DNA of 64,000 nucleotides from Prevotella sp. (GCA_017557185.1 JAFZAP010000115.1:1-64000); one strand, 5' to 3'. Shown: positions 7,074-17,281, counted from the stretch's first letter. Notes: a model not told the origin generated them from the letters alone. Program-made: numbers and translations.

Positions 7074-10000
7074 TTACTTCGCTCTCACAGCACGGATAGC
7101 ATTACCTCCAAAACGTAGGCCTACACCTATATTGTTTTCACTAATGACATCAGATGAATATTTAAAATAAATATTGGAAGCACCTTTGTTCGCAGAGTTC
7201 GTACTTGTCCAGAAGAAACCGCAATTGCCTTCTCCTGGATTGCGGTATGCAGGAAGGAAGATGCTATTACCATTGGGGCCAGTCACTCGGGCACCCTGAA
7301 CACCATTCAGGATTTCTCCCCTCCACGTACATTGTTCCTTTAGTTCATATGCCTGCTCATATGTGGGCATGCGCCATGTAGCCCCCATCACCTGATAAGC
7401 AGCATCGTCTTCTACCTGTAGTTGATCTCCGAAGTTTGAATACTTGTTAAATGTTTCTCCACCATCTGACGTGTCAAAATAATCTGTCCAGCTATCATAG
7501 TACGCAGTAGTAGTAGTCTCGCCCCAACGATATAAGTCGCCGGTTTCTTCGGGAGCATTGGCACCTACATTACAGGATGCCCAGAGGGTTCCACTCGGCA
7601 AGCCGAGATCTACGGTAAGACCGCTCCCAAGAATGAGATTGACCAATTCCTTCACATCATTCTCTTCAACGAAGCCATTGCCGTCGACGTCAGCTTCACC
7701 ACCTAAGTGGGCGCTGCTGCTCGTGCCGTTCAGTATGTTCACCAGAGCCGTGACATCGGCCACGTTCACCGCTCCATCATGGTTTACGTCGCCTAGTATC
7801 ATTTTCTCCGTAAAATATCCGGGATTGTCAGAACCACCATCGATGCGGGCGTAAGTCTTGTCGGTAGGATTAGTTTCATTCCAACTTGTACCAGCGCCAC
7901 CCATGAGACTAGTGCAATATATGAACATTCCTGCAGAACTAACCACATCAGTGGTAGTCCAGCCTGTACCCACGTAGATTGTTTTCAAATTGGTACTGTT
8001 CTCGAACATATATGACATATCTGTTACTTTCTGCGTGTCGAAGCCGCTTAAGTCAAGGGTACTAATGACACCACAACTACTGAACATGCCATTCATATTC
8101 GTTACCTCGCAGGTGTTGAGATACTCAATGCCTTCTATCAATGTAAGAGCGGGCATTTCAGCGAACCAGTTGTAGGTGGATGTGGGACGTGCATTGGCAA
8201 ACGACGGGTCAAATACCACTCCGGAGATGCTGGTATTATTCTTTACAAACCATCCGGGGAGATTGCTTCCTACGTTCAAGTCGTACACAGTCTCGTTCGC
8301 CTTATGGGTGTAGCGCAACAGATCGCAGTAGAAGGTGAGCGTGGTGTTGGCGGAATTATAGACCACATACGGCTCGGGCTGTTTCAGAGTGAAGTAGCCG
8401 GGATTGTCAGAACCACCGTCGATACGGGCGTATTCCCTATTCACATGGGCAGCATCATAGTGTGTATCTGCACCACCCACGAGGCTATTGCAGTCTTTGA
8501 ACATATCGGAACTTCCCGAATTATCTGTCTCATTGGCTGCTGTTTCCGTATCCCAATCGTTGGCAACGTAGATGGTGGTCAGCGCTGAGCAGCCATTGAA
8601 CATCATTCTCATGTCATCGACATTACTGGTGTCGAAATTGCTCAGGTCGAGTGTCGTCAAAACTGTACAGACTCCGAACATGTCATACAAGCTCACGGCA
8701 TTGCTCGTGTCGAAGTTGCTCAAGTTAAGCGTCGTCAGGGCTTCGCATTTATAGAACATCTCGTCAAAATATTCAACCTTGCCCGTGCTGAAATTGCTCA
8801 CGTCTAACGTTGTCAGCTTTTCACAATTACTGAACATATACTCTGCATTAACAACATTCTCAGTGTTAAATCCACTCACGTCAAGACTTGTCAACTTACA
8901 GCAACCTGCAAACATACTAGTCATGCCCGTCACGTTGCCCGTTTGGAAACCACTCACGTCAAGACTTGTCAAGTTAGAGCATCCTTTAAACATATAGCTC
9001 ATGTCAGTAACATTACGTGTGTCGAAATGGCTCACGTCGAGGTTCGTCAACTTAGGACAGTCACTAAACAACCATGTCATGTTAGTGACATTCTGGGTGT
9101 TGAAACCGCTCACGTCTAGACTCGTCAAGTTAGAGCAGCCATAGAACATAAATCTCATCGACTTGACTTCGCTGGTATTCAAATACCCAATGCCTTCGAT
9201 TTCCGTCAGGGCTTCCATCTGTCTGAACCAAAGGCAAGTCGATGTCGGCCGTGCATTAGCAAACGAAGAATCAAATACTACTTGTTCAATATTCCTGTTT
9301 GAATTATCCTGAACCCATCCAGGAGATTCAGCTTCACTATTCAGATAATACTTCTTTCCTGTCTTGTCGGTTGGATTACCATCATAGTAGAAGGTCAAGG
9401 TCTTCCCATCCTCAGAAAGTATGGCATAGGCTGGGGTGGCAGTGAAATAGCCGGGGTCCATCTCGCCACCGTCGATTTGGGCGTAAGAAATATCAACAGG
9501 CAATGAAGAATCCCACTCGGTGCCAGCACCACCGATGAGTTTGGTGCAATTAGTGAACATAAAACTTGAATTTCCTTCGAATCCCTCATTCCAATTGCTT
9601 TTTGCGTAAATGGTTGTCAGAGATGTGCAATTCGAGAACATGTTATTCATGTCGGTCACCAAACTCGTATTGAAACTACTTAGGTCAAGAATCTCTAGAG
9701 CATTACACTCGTTAAACATGCTATTCATCGTTGTAACCTTCCGTGTATCGAAGCCCGTCACATCAACACTCTCCAACTTTACGCAGAGAGAGAACATGCT
9801 CTTCATATTCGTCACTTCACTCGTATTGAGGTATTCCAAACCTTGTATGTCAGTAAGGTTACTCATCGCTACAAACCAATCCTTGGTGCTTGTAGGTCGT
9901 GCGTTGGCAAATGAAGGGTCGAAGACAACGGTCTTAACGGATGAATATTTCCCACCTAAGTACCAGGCTGTTTGTTCGTCGCCCTTGTTCAGGTCATAAA

Positions 10001-13000
10001 CGGTTTCGGTCTCATCTGCCATGTGGGTGCTGGACAGGCCATCACAGTAGAAGGTGAGCGTGGTAGTCGAGTTGTCGTACACTGCATAGGGCTTGTAGGA
10101 GAGATAGCCAGGAGTGTCGCTGTCAGGACCGCCGTCGACGCGGGCGTAGGCGGCAGTGATGTTGTTCGTTCCGTTGCATGCCGTACCTTTCATGCCCACA
10201 AGGTTGGTACTATAGTTGAACATTTCGGTAGAAGTGGACACGTTATCTGTAGTCCATCCGTTGCCTACATAGATAGTTTTAAGTTTGTCATCGCTATAAA
10301 ACATCCACTTCATGGACTTGGCATTGGCGGTATTCCATCCACTCAGGTCGAGTGTGGTGAGATTATCTAACTGTGCAAACAACTGGGTCATGATCTCAAC
10401 ATTGGAAACGTTCCAGTTTGCCACATTGAGAGATTCCAATGCTTTACAACCAGAGAACAGATTGTACATATCGGTAACATTGCTTGTGTCCCAAATGCTC
10501 ACATCGAGGCTGGTGAGGGAGCTGCAGTCGTTGAACATCATGTACATGCTTTTGACCTCGTTGGTATAGAGGTTCTTAACACCCTCGATAGTTGTCAGAT
10601 TCTTCATTTTTCTGAACCAGCTGTACGTGGAAGTAGGCCGTGCCAATACAAACGAGCCATCGAACACGACTTTGGTGACGCTTGAATTGGTGCCTGTTCC
10701 GTCATCTTTATACCAAGCAGGGGAGTTGTTGCCCTCGTTCAGGTCATAGACAATCTCTGTCTCTGCGGTGTGATTGCCCTGGTTACCATCGCAGCGGAAG
10801 GTGAGCGTTTTGGTAGAACTGTTATAGACCACATAGGGCTTGTATGACAAGTATCCCAACAATCCATTGGTGCCATCAATGATTGCATAGCTCTTATCGA
10901 CGTGGTTGACATCGTACGGCGTACCATTGCCACCCTTCAGGTTCGTGCAGCCTTCAAACATCTTCACTGACGAAGTCGGAAGAACATGGCTGACGTCCCA
11001 GTTATCGCTCGCATAGATGGTGGTGAGGGCGGAACAGTTGTAGAACATATAGTTCGTATTGGTCACGAGCTGTGTGTCGAAACTGCTTAGGTCTAAGCTC
11101 TTCAGAGCGCTGCAACTATGGAACATATATCCCAAGTCCTCGACGTTGTGGGTGTCGAAGTGGCTCAAGTCGATGCTTGTCAACTTTTTACATTGCACGA
11201 ACATTTCACCCATGTTCGTCACGCTGCTCGTGTTCAGATATTCGATGCCGTTGATGGTGGTCAGGTTCCCCATGTTGCTGAACCATTGATTGGTGCTTGT
11301 AGGCCGTGCATCGGCAAACGAGGCATCGAACACAACGGTGGTGACATTTGGTCTTATTTCGTTGTCGCGGAACCAGGCAGGGGCGTTGTTGCCTTCATTC
11401 AGGTCATACACGGTGCCCGTGCTCGAATACCAGCCGCCATCACAGCAGAAGGTAAGCGTGGTTGTCGAACTGTCATACACGGCGTAGGGCTTAGGCGCTG
11501 CCGTAAGGTAGCCAGGATTGCTCGTGCCGCCGTCAATGTGGGCGTAAGCCATGCTAACGTTGTTTTGATTGTAGGTTGTGCCAGCACCACCCTTAAGGTT
11601 GGAGCAGTTGTAGAACACGGCGCCACCACTTCCCACATTTTCAACATTCCATTTGTTGCTCACATATATTGTAGTAAGATTGGTGCAGCCATAGAACATA
11701 TAGCCCATGGAGGCAAGGCTTCTTGTATCAAAAGAGGAGAGGTCAAGAGTGGTGAGCCCTCTGCACCCCATGAACATGGCCTGCATGTTGGTGACATTGC
11801 CAGTGTCGAAGTTGCTCAGGTCGAAGGTCTCCTGCAGTACGCAGTTGACGAACATGTTGCCCATGTCGGTCACCTCGCTGGTGTTGAGGTACTCGAAACC
11901 TTCGAAAGAGGCTATTTTTGCATGATACTCGAACCAGCCATGCGTGGTGGATGGCCTTGCTGCTGCAAACGAGGGATCGAACACCACTTTTGTGACATTC
12001 GTTCTGTTGCTATACCATTCCGTTTCTTTGGTTCCTGTGTTCAGATTGTACGTAGTGCCAGTTTTTTTGCTGCGCTCGCCGTCACAATAGAAGGTAAGAA
12101 TCCCGTTGGCATACACGGCGTAGGGCATTCCTGTAAGGTAGCCTGCTTTGCCATTCTCTGGAACATCAACACGGGCAAAGGTCTTGTCAACATAGTTTGC
12201 GTTATACGTAGTACCGTTCTGCCCTACCAGGCTGGTGCAACCTTCAAACATGTTGGTGGAGTTCGTCACATTCGCCACGCTCCAGTTCTCACCCACGATA
12301 ATTGTCTTCAGACTGGTACAGCCCCTGAACATTTCCCTCATGTCGGTGACGTTGCGCGTGTCGAAGCTGCTGAGGTCGAGGGTGGTGAGGCCCGTGCAGT
12401 TCCGGAACAGATAGCTCATGTCAGTAGCATACTGTGAGTTGCTATATTCCAGGCCTTCTATGCTGGTGAGGTTCGACATGCCGCTGATGGAAGCGGAGAT
12501 TTGGTCGATGCTGATGCCTGAATTGGCGAAGGAAGGGTCGAAAATCACCTTGTCGAAGTTCTCTCCGTCCCAAGATTCTTCCCTCCACCAGTCCTGTCCT
12601 TCGTAGTCGTACCCTCCGGTTTCAGTCAGTCGGCGCAAGCGGAAGCCGTCGTAATAGTGGGTGCACACGTTGTCTTTGACGATGGAATATTCCTCCGGCT
12701 GTCCGGTAAGATAGCCCGGATTCGACGTTCCGCCGTCAACGCGGGCGTAGGTCTTATCCACATAGCTTGCATTATACGTTGTTCCGGCACCGCCCACAAT
12801 GCTAGTACAGCCGGTGAACATATCAGCAGAATTGGCAGCGCTCACACCTGTTGTCTTCCAGTTGCTGCTATTGACGATGATGTGGTCGAGGTTGCTGCAG
12901 CCGTTGAACATGGAATACATGCTTGTCACCTTAGCCGTGTTGAACGTGCTCAGGTCGAGTCCCGTCAGCCCCGTGCAATTGCGGAACATATAGCCCATGC

Positions 13001-14327
13001 TTGTCACCTTTGCTGTATTGAATTTGCTCAGGTCGAGTTCCGTCAGCCCCGTGCAGCCGTCGAACATCTGGTTCATAGCTGTCACATTTGCCGTGTTGAA
13101 TTTGCTCAAGTCAATCTCTGTCAGCCCCGTGCATTCTTGGAACATTTGAGCCATAGTTGTCACATTGGCCGTATTGAAGTGCGACAGGTCTATGCTCGTG
13201 ATGTTCTTTATACCGTGGAACATGCCGCTCATGTTGGTCACCTCGCTGGTGTTGAGGTACTCAATGCCTTGTATCGAGGTGAGAGCAGTCATCTGCGAGA
13301 ACCAGGCGTTGGTAGATGTGGGGCGTGCGCTGGCAAACGAAGGGTCGAACACTACGCTCTTCATGCTGGTGTATCCGCCAGAGGTGGTCCGCCGCCACTC
13401 GGGGAGTTTGCCGGGTATGTTCAGATTATAGATGACACCCGTCTTCTCGCTTCCCTTGCCGTCGTCGTAGAAGGTAAGGGAATTAGCCGAGCTGTCCCAC
13501 ACGGCATAGGGCACACGAGTGAAGTAGCCGGGGGTGCCTGCAGCGTCGACGCGGGCGTAGGTCGCATCAACATGGCTGCTGCTGTATGCCGTGCCATTGC
13601 CGCCCACGAGTTTGGAGCTGCCATTGAACACCTGGGAGTCGCTACGCGTATAGTTCCAGCCAGCCCCAGCGTAGATGGTGGTGAGGTTGGAACATTGATA
13701 GAACATCTCTTGTATTTCCGTCAACAAACTAGTGGTTTTGAAACTGCGGATGTCGAGGGTCGTCAAGGCTGAGCAGCCTCGGAACATACCATACATGGTA
13801 GTCACTTTCTCAGTATTGAAGTAGCACATGTTAATGCTCGTCAGCCCTGTGCATTCCCAAAACATGGACTGCATGGTGGTGACGTTGCTCGTGTCGAAGT
13901 TGCTCAGGTCGAGGCTCGTGAGTCCAGAGCAATAGGCAAACATCTGGTTCATGCTCGTCACGCTACTGGTGTTGAGATTGTGCAAATTCGAGACACTCGT
14001 CAAATTACTCATGTGATAAAACCAGTAGCTTGTGCTTGTCGGCCGTGCCGAGGCAAACGAGCCAGGGAAATTCACTTTGGTAACGTTAGAGTATTTGCCG
14101 TCGGTGTACCAGCCGGGCTTGTTGTCGCCCGTGTTCAAGTCATAGACGGCTTCGTTCTGGTTGCTTTCGTGTGTACTGCGATTGTTGTCGTAGTAGAATG
14201 TCAGCGTGGTGTTGTCTGCCGTGTACACGGCATACGCCTCCTGCGCCGATGCGTTCTGCACCCCAAACAGGGTACACAAGAACAGACCTAGAAGCCTGTA
14301 AACGGGGGTTAATCTTTTAGCTTTCAT
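7074..14327 (-). CDS. Giant BspA-like leucine-rich repeat surface protein with dockerin and FISUMP ends
   Basis: A 2417-residue secreted protein with a signal peptide ending near NASAQ. Nine long modules follow. Each opens like YAVY...LTFYCDG, passes through a conserved VVFDPSFANARPTST, then runs through DUF285/BspA leucine-rich repeats (LDLSNFDTSNVT, MFxxC spacing) and closes with YARIDGG..NPGYFT. Around residues 2177-2245 lies a dockerin-type pair (GDVNHDGAVNVADVT, ADVDGNGFVEENDV). The C-terminus (from about 2250) is a FISUMP-type domain (DLGLPSGTLWASCNVG, WRMPT, FWTSTNS, RAVRA). By family knowledge BspA repeats mediate adhesion or host contact. Close similarity among modules makes the gene prone to recombination. 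It diverges from a TPR-AraC regulator that may control it. Confidence 0.9.
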   Translation of the reverse strand: MKAKRLTPVYRLLGLFLCTLFGVQNASAQEAYAVYTADNTTLTFYYDNNRSTHESNQNEAVYDLNTGDNKPGWYTDGKYSNVTKVNFPGSFASARPTSTSYWFYHMSNLTSVSNLHNLNTSSVTSMNQMFAYCSGLTSLDLSNFDTSNVTTMQSMFWECTGLTSINMCYFNTEKVTTMYGMFRGCSALTTLDIRSFKTTSLLTEIQEMFYQCSNLTTIYAGAGWNYTRSDSQVFNGSSKLVGGNGTAYSSSHVDATYARVDAAGTPGYFTRVPYAVWDSSANSLTFYDDGKGSEKTGVIYNLNIPGKLPEWRRTTSGGYTSMKSVVFDPSFASARPTSTNAWFSQMTALTSIQGIEYLNTSEVTNMSGMFHGIKNITSIDLSHFNTANVTTMAQMFQECTGLTEIDLSKFNTANVTAMNQMFDGCTGLTELDLSKFNTAKVTSMGYMFRNCTGLTGLDLSTFNTAKVTSMYSMFNGCSNLDHIIVNSSNWKTTGVSAANSADMFTGCTSIVGGAGTTYNASYVDKTYARVDGGTSNPGYLTGQPEEYSIVKDNVCTHYYDGFRLRRLTETGGYDYEGQDWWREESWDGENFDKVIFDPSFANSGISIDQISASISGMSNLTSIEGLEYSNSQYATDMSYLFRNCTGLTTLDLSSFDTRNVTDMREMFRGCTSLKTIIVGENWSVANVTNSTNMFEGCTSLVGQNGTTYNANYVDKTFARVDVPENGKAGYLTGMPYAVYANGILTFYCDGERSKKTGTTYNLNTGTKETEWYSNRTNVTKVVFDPSFAAARPSTTHGWFEYHAKIASFEGFEYLNTSEVTDMGNMFVNCVLQETFDLSNFDTGNVTNMQAMFMGCRGLTTLDLSSFDTRSLASMGYMFYGCTNLTTIYVSNKWNVENVGSGGAVFYNCSNLKGGAGTTYNQNNVSMAYAHIDGGTSNPGYLTAAPKPYAVYDSSTTTLTFCCDGGWYSSTGTVYDLNEGNNAPAWFRDNEIRPNVTTVVFDASFADARPTSTNQWFSNMGNLTTINGIEYLNTSSVTNMGEMFVQCKKLTSIDLSHFDTHNVEDLGYMFHSCSALKSLDLSSFDTQLVTNTNYMFYNCSALTTIYASDNWDVSHVLPTSSVKMFEGCTNLKGGNGTPYDVNHVDKSYAIIDGTNGLLGYLSYKPYVVYNSSTKTLTFRCDGNQGNHTAETEIVYDLNEGNNSPAWYKDDGTGTNSSVTKVVFDGSFVLARPTSTYSWFRKMKNLTTIEGVKNLYTNEVKSMYMMFNDCSSLTSLDVSIWDTSNVTDMYNLFSGCKALESLNVANWNVSNVEIMTQLFAQLDNLTTLDLSGWNTANAKSMKWMFYSDDKLKTIYVGNGWTTDNVSTSTEMFNYSTNLVGMKGTACNGTNNITAAYARVDGGPDSDTPGYLSYKPYAVYDNSTTTLTFYCDGLSSTHMADETETVYDLNKGDEQTAWYLGGKYSSVKTVVFDPSFANARPTSTKDWFVAMSNLTDIQGLEYLNTSEVTNMKSMFSLCVKLESVDVTGFDTRKVTTMNSMFNECNALEILDLSSFNTSLVTDMNNMFSNCTSLTTIYAKSNWNEGFEGNSSFMFTNCTKLIGGAGTEWDSSLPVDISYAQIDGGEMDPGYFTATPAYAILSEDGKTLTFYYDGNPTDKTGKKYYLNSEAESPGWVQDNSNRNIEQVVFDSSFANARPTSTCLWFRQMEALTEIEGIGYLNTSEVKSMRFMFYGCSNLTSLDVSGFNTQNVTNMTWLFSDCPKLTNLDVSHFDTRNVTDMSYMFKGCSNLTSLDVSGFQTGNVTGMTSMFAGCCKLTSLDVSGFNTENVVNAEYMFSNCEKLTTLDVSNFSTGKVEYFDEMFYKCEALTTLNLSNFDTSNAVSLYDMFGVCTVLTTLDLSNFDTSNVDDMRMMFNGCSALTTIYVANDWDTETAANETDNSGSSDMFKDCNSLVGGADTHYDAAHVNREYARIDGGSDNPGYFTLKQPEPYVVYNSANTTLTFYCDLLRYTHKANETVYDLNVGSNLPGWFVKNNTSISGVVFDPSFANARPTSTYNWFAEMPALTLIEGIEYLNTCEVTNMNGMFSSCGVISTLDLSGFDTQKVTDMSYMFENSTNLKTIYVGTGWTTTDVVSSAGMFIYCTSLMGGAGTSWNETNPTDKTYARIDGGSDNPGYFTEKMILGDVNHDGAVNVADVTALVNILNGTSSSAHLGGEADVDGNGFVEENDVKELVNLILGSGLTVDLGLPSGTLWASCNVGANAPEETGDLYRWGETTTTAYYDSWTDYFDTSDGGETFNKYSNFGDQLQVEDDAAYQVMGATWRMPTYEQAYELKEQCTWRGEILNGVQGARVTGPNGNSIFLPAYRNPGEGNCGFFWTSTNSANKGASNIYFKYSSDVISENNIGVGLRFGGNAIRAVRAK

Positions 14328-14408
14328 AGGAGAGATTGTTTATTGTTGTTATTGTATAATCATGCAGATTATTTAACGTATTATTCTCAAAGAATAATTT
14401 TTCTGTTG

Positions 14409-14416
14409 CAAAGATA
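14409..14416 (-). promoter_or_regulatory. -7 box of the BspA-like gene
   Basis: TATCTTTG on the minus strand, with no clear -33 box. Transcription would start near 14402, leaving a leader of about 75 nt. The 315-bp gap between the divergent genes (14328-14642) is AT-rich and otherwise holds only the promoter of the plus-strand regulator. Confidence 0.55.
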
Positions 14417-14591
14417 CGAAAAAAAATTGATAATGACTTGGCATTTTCAATCAATTATTTGGATATTTCGGTCAAAAATGAATAAAAAGACAATTGCACG
14501 GAATAAATATAAATTATTTATGAAGAAATGGCGTTCTTTGCTAAGAAAAGCAACAATCATGGCACAATTGCGATTGTTTTTCTACTTTTTC

Positions 14592-14622
14592 TTGGTTGGT
14601 TTTACTTTTTTCATTATCTTTG
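14592..14622 (+). promoter_or_regulatory. Promoter of the TPR-AraC regulator
   Basis: TTG (14592-14594), 20 nt, TATCTTTG (14615-14622). It fits the Bacteroidota consensus and places transcription start about 14 nt before ATG 14643, which supports that start over the longer open frame. Confidence 0.7.
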
Positions 14623-14642
14623 CACATATATTGTTAAACCAA

Positions 14643-16403
14643 ATGATTACCGACATGCTACATACCTACTTTCACAAGATGATTTGTTTGCTGGTTCTAT
14701 TAGTGACCATGCAGTTTGCGCCTACGGCTTATTGCCAGACACAAGCAGAGAAACCCTCTGTCGCGGTACGGCTGCTGGACGAATTCAACCAGTCGCCGTC
14801 GGCCACAAAGGCGAACGCATTCTTCTCGGCATTGCTGAAGGAAGAACTCATCGATGAACCCCTCACCTTCACTCAGCAGACACCCCGCGACACGCTTTGC
14901 CAGCAGGTGTGGTACTGGGCGGGAGAATACTTCTACGACCAGCAGCAGTATCAGAAGGCTGAGGACTATGCCATCCGTGCATTGCCGTTGTGCGAGAAAG
15001 GCAACAATGTAGGTATTCATGGCGACTGCCTGTCGCTGCTCTCGCTCATACAGATTCGGAAGGGGCGCTTCGAAGCAGCTGCCCGCTATGCCAAGGAGTG
15101 CAACAAGCTTGACATGCAGGTGGGCGACCCCGACAACATCGCCTCGTCGCTGAACACGCTGGCAGGCATCTATATGAGTATGCGCCAGCCGAAGGAGGCC
15201 GAGCGATATGTCATGAAGGGCATCGACTACTGCAAGAAGGCCGGTAACGAGAAGCGGCTGGCTGTGCTCTACGGTATGGCATCGGAGGTGTATCACCACA
15301 TGGAGAAGGAAGAGGAGTCGTTGGATTATGCCACGCGTGCCTGCGACATTGAGAAGAAAGCAGGGCGTGAGGACAAGGTGGCCGTGCGTCAGGCACAGCG
15401 GGCAGCAGCACTCATCAACCTGCATCGCTACGACGAAGCCAAGAAGGCTCTTGAGGAGGCTATCCCGGAGTTCCGCCGCGACGGCAACCGCCACTCGTTG
15501 GGCATCGCCTGCAACCAGATGGGGCTCCTGCTGCATCGCGAGAAGAACGACTCGGCAGCCGTCGGTTATCTGAACGAGGCACTGGCCATCTTCCAAGAAC
15601 AAAACGACCTGTTCAACGAAAGCCAGAGCCACAAGTCGCTCTACAACGTACTACGGCTGAGCAACCCAGAGCTGGCCATGCAACACATCGACCGCTATGA
15701 GGAGCTGCGCGACTCGCTCTACGACCGCAACACGGGTGAACTGTTGTCGAAATATGCGGCAGAATACGGCAACGCAGAACTGCTTCAACAGCAGGAAGAA
15801 GAACACCATGCCCACACGCGCGACATCCTTATTGCCGTGCTGGTGCTGCTGGGCTTGCTGTTAGGCGTATGGATATTCAGAAGCATCGAGCGCCGCCGCT
15901 ACAAACGCCGCATGGAAACCCTTCTGCAGAAGATTGACCTGCTCTCGAAACAAAATGAGAGGTCGCAGGAGAGCAAAGAACTTGAGGGTGGAGAAGCCGA
16001 AAAGGCTTGGCAAGAGGAAGAAATCATCGAGGATCAAGACCAGCAGTTCCTGGCAAAGGTGATTGCCGAGGTCGAGAAGGCGCTTTCCAACAAAGACTAT
16101 AGCGTGGAGAGCATTGCCGAGCAGATGAACATGAGCGTGAGCACATTCCGCCGTAAACTGATGAATATCACCGGTGAGAGCCCCAAGAACTACATCACGG
16201 CCATCCAGATGAACAAGGCCGCCACGCTGCTTGAGAAGCAGGCAGGGCTGTCGGTGAACGAGGTGTCGAGCAGTTGCGGCTTCGACGATGCAGCCAACTT
16301 CTCGCGGGTGTTCAAGCGGTTCTATGGCGTTGCTCCGTCGCAATACAGCAAGATGAAGGAAGAACACCTGAATGCCCTCCGACAGAGTGACGACGAGCAG
16401 TAA
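14643..16403 (+). CDS. TPR-containing, membrane-anchored AraC-family regulator
   Basis: About 586 residues. A short hydrophobic N-terminus (MICLLVLLVTMQFAP..AYC) looks like a signal sequence, and residues from about 60 to 370 form tetratricopeptide-like helices (DYAIRALPLCEKG, NTLAGIYMSMRQPKEAERY). A single membrane helix follows (ILIAVLVLLGLLLGVWIF), then a coiled linker. The C-terminal AraC/HTH_18 domain is at about 480-580 (SVESIAEQMNMSVSTFRRKL, VSSSCGFDDAANFSRVFKRFYG). The topology resembles Bacteroidota regulators that sense outside the cytoplasm and bind DNA inside, but no kinase domain is present. The promoter at 14592-14622 argues for start 14643. It sits divergently from the BspA-like giant gene, its most likely target. 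Confidence 0.85.
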   Translation: MITDMLHTYFHKMICLLVLLVTMQFAPTAYCQTQAEKPSVAVRLLDEFNQSPSATKANAFFSALLKEELIDEPLTFTQQTPRDTLCQQVWYWAGEYFYDQQQYQKAEDYAIRALPLCEKGNNVGIHGDCLSLLSLIQIRKGRFEAAARYAKECNKLDMQVGDPDNIASSLNTLAGIYMSMRQPKEAERYVMKGIDYCKKAGNEKRLAVLYGMASEVYHHMEKEEESLDYATRACDIEKKAGREDKVAVRQAQRAAALINLHRYDEAKKALEEAIPEFRRDGNRHSLGIACNQMGLLLHREKNDSAAVGYLNEALAIFQEQNDLFNESQSHKSLYNVLRLSNPELAMQHIDRYEELRDSLYDRNTGELLSKYAAEYGNAELLQQQEEEHHAHTRDILIAVLVLLGLLLGVWIFRSIERRRYKRRMETLLQKIDLLSKQNERSQESKELEGGEAEKAWQEEEIIEDQDQQFLAKVIAEVEKALSNKDYSVESIAEQMNMSVSTFRRKLMNITGESPKNYITAIQMNKAATLLEKQAGLSVNEVSSSCGFDDAANFSRVFKRFYGVAPSQYSKMKEEHLNALRQSDDEQ

Positions 16404-16452
16404 GCATTCAAATATACAAATACCCGTAATAAATCATAAAAATCGTATATTA

Positions 16453-16484
16453 TTTGAATGATTTAATTATTATTCGTATCTTTG
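16453..16484 (+). promoter_or_regulatory. Promoter of the PIN toxin-antitoxin pair
   Basis: TTTG (16453-16456), 20 nt, TATCTTTG (16477-16484), a perfect match to the consensus. The segments TTATTTGAATGATT and GTATCTTTGCGACAA recur in the rubrerythrin promoter about 797 bp downstream. Confidence 0.75.
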
Positions 16485-16506
16485 CGACAAGAAAACAGAA
16501 TTCAAT

Positions 16507-16791
16507 ATGTCAAAGAAAAAGTATTCCATCCCAGAAGAAGAAAGCATGAAAGTTAGCGATCCTGCTATTGTTTCTCATGCAGAACCTTTCACTCTCGCAC
16601 AACGAGAAATATTGAATGCAATTGCCGGTTTAAGCGATGAGGATGTGCGCGATTTACAAAAAGCTATAGCCCTCTATTTCGCACATAAAGCCGACGAGTC
16701 AATGGATGAATTGTGGGCAAACGGCACATGGAATGAACAAACCCTCGAAACATTAAAGCATACTCACTACAGGACACCCTACAACAACTAA
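16507..16791 (+). CDS. Probable antitoxin partner of a PIN toxin
   Basis: A 94-residue, charged, mostly helical protein of no family I can name. It begins MSKKKYSIPEEESMKVSD and has a middle part (GLSDEDVRDLQKAIALYFAHK) that could be a dimerisation helix. Its stop is 5 nt before the PIN gene and both share one promoter. Position and size fit the antitoxin of the pair, which by family knowledge would bind the toxin and the operon promoter. No clear ribbon-helix-helix or HTH signature is seen, so the role rests on context. Confidence 0.65.
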   Translation: MSKKKYSIPEEESMKVSDPAIVSHAEPFTLAQREILNAIAGLSDEDVRDLQKAIALYFAHKADESMDELWANGTWNEQTLETLKHTHYRTPYNN

Positions 16792-16796
16792 TTACC

Positions 16797-17216
16797 ATGC
16801 GCCACGTCGTTGTCGACACGAATTGTCTCGTGCAAATGATATCTAAGCACAGCCCTTATCGGCTTGCCTGGGAAGCCTTCTTGGAAGGTAGGTATATCTT
16901 GTGTGTTAGCAATGAGATTATAAGCGAGTATCATGAAATCCTTCAAAAAGTGGCGAGAGCTGATGTTGCTGACTATATCACTGATGCCATTCTCCGGCAT
17001 CCCAACACAAAACGTTATGACCCGAGGTTTCGTTTCGAATTGATACGTAAAGACCCTGACGACAACAAGTTTGTCGATTGTGCCATTATTGCGGGAGCTG
17101 ATTTTATAGTCAGTGAAGATGCTCATTTTAAAATACTTGCAACGATACCTTATCCTCGAGTAAGAGTAATCTGTCTGACAGACTTTATGAGAGAGCTTTT
17201 TCCAACATCACAATAA
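16797..17216 (+). CDS. PIN-domain toxin (putative RNase)
   Basis: A 139-residue PIN domain of the type annotated as putative toxin component of a toxin-antitoxin system. It has acidic residues at the usual places: VVVDTN (first Asp), IISEYHE (Glu), DNKFVDCA (Asp) and VSEDAHF (last Asp). By family knowledge such proteins are Mg2+-dependent single-strand RNases held in check by the upstream partner. It follows the antitoxin-like gene by 5 nt. No truncation is seen. Confidence 0.82.
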   Translation: MRHVVVDTNCLVQMISKHSPYRLAWEAFLEGRYILCVSNEIISEYHEILQKVARADVADYITDAILRHPNTKRYDPRFRFELIRKDPDDNKFVDCAIIAGADFIVSEDAHFKILATIPYPRVRVICLTDFMRELFPTSQ

Positions 17217-17249
17217 TTGAACACAAACCGATAAAAAAGCAATTCTTTA

Positions 17250-17281
17250 TTTGAATGATTGAAAAAATATTAGTATCTTTG
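17250..17281 (+). promoter_or_regulatory. Rubrerythrin promoter
   Basis: TTTG (17250-17253), 20 nt, TATCTTTG (17274-17281). Nearly the same sequence as the toxin-antitoxin promoter. Leader of about 35 nt. Confidence 0.75.

Noticed and set aside
11118..12437. Long plus-strand frames opposite the BspA-like gene, for example 11118-12437 and 12657-13772
   Set aside because: They repeat with the module period of the gene on the other strand and have no start region or promoter.
14343..14642. Upstream 100-codon extension of the TPR-AraC regulator
   Set aside because: It contains the promoter at 14592-14622 and translates into AT-driven sequence, so translation more likely starts at 14643.
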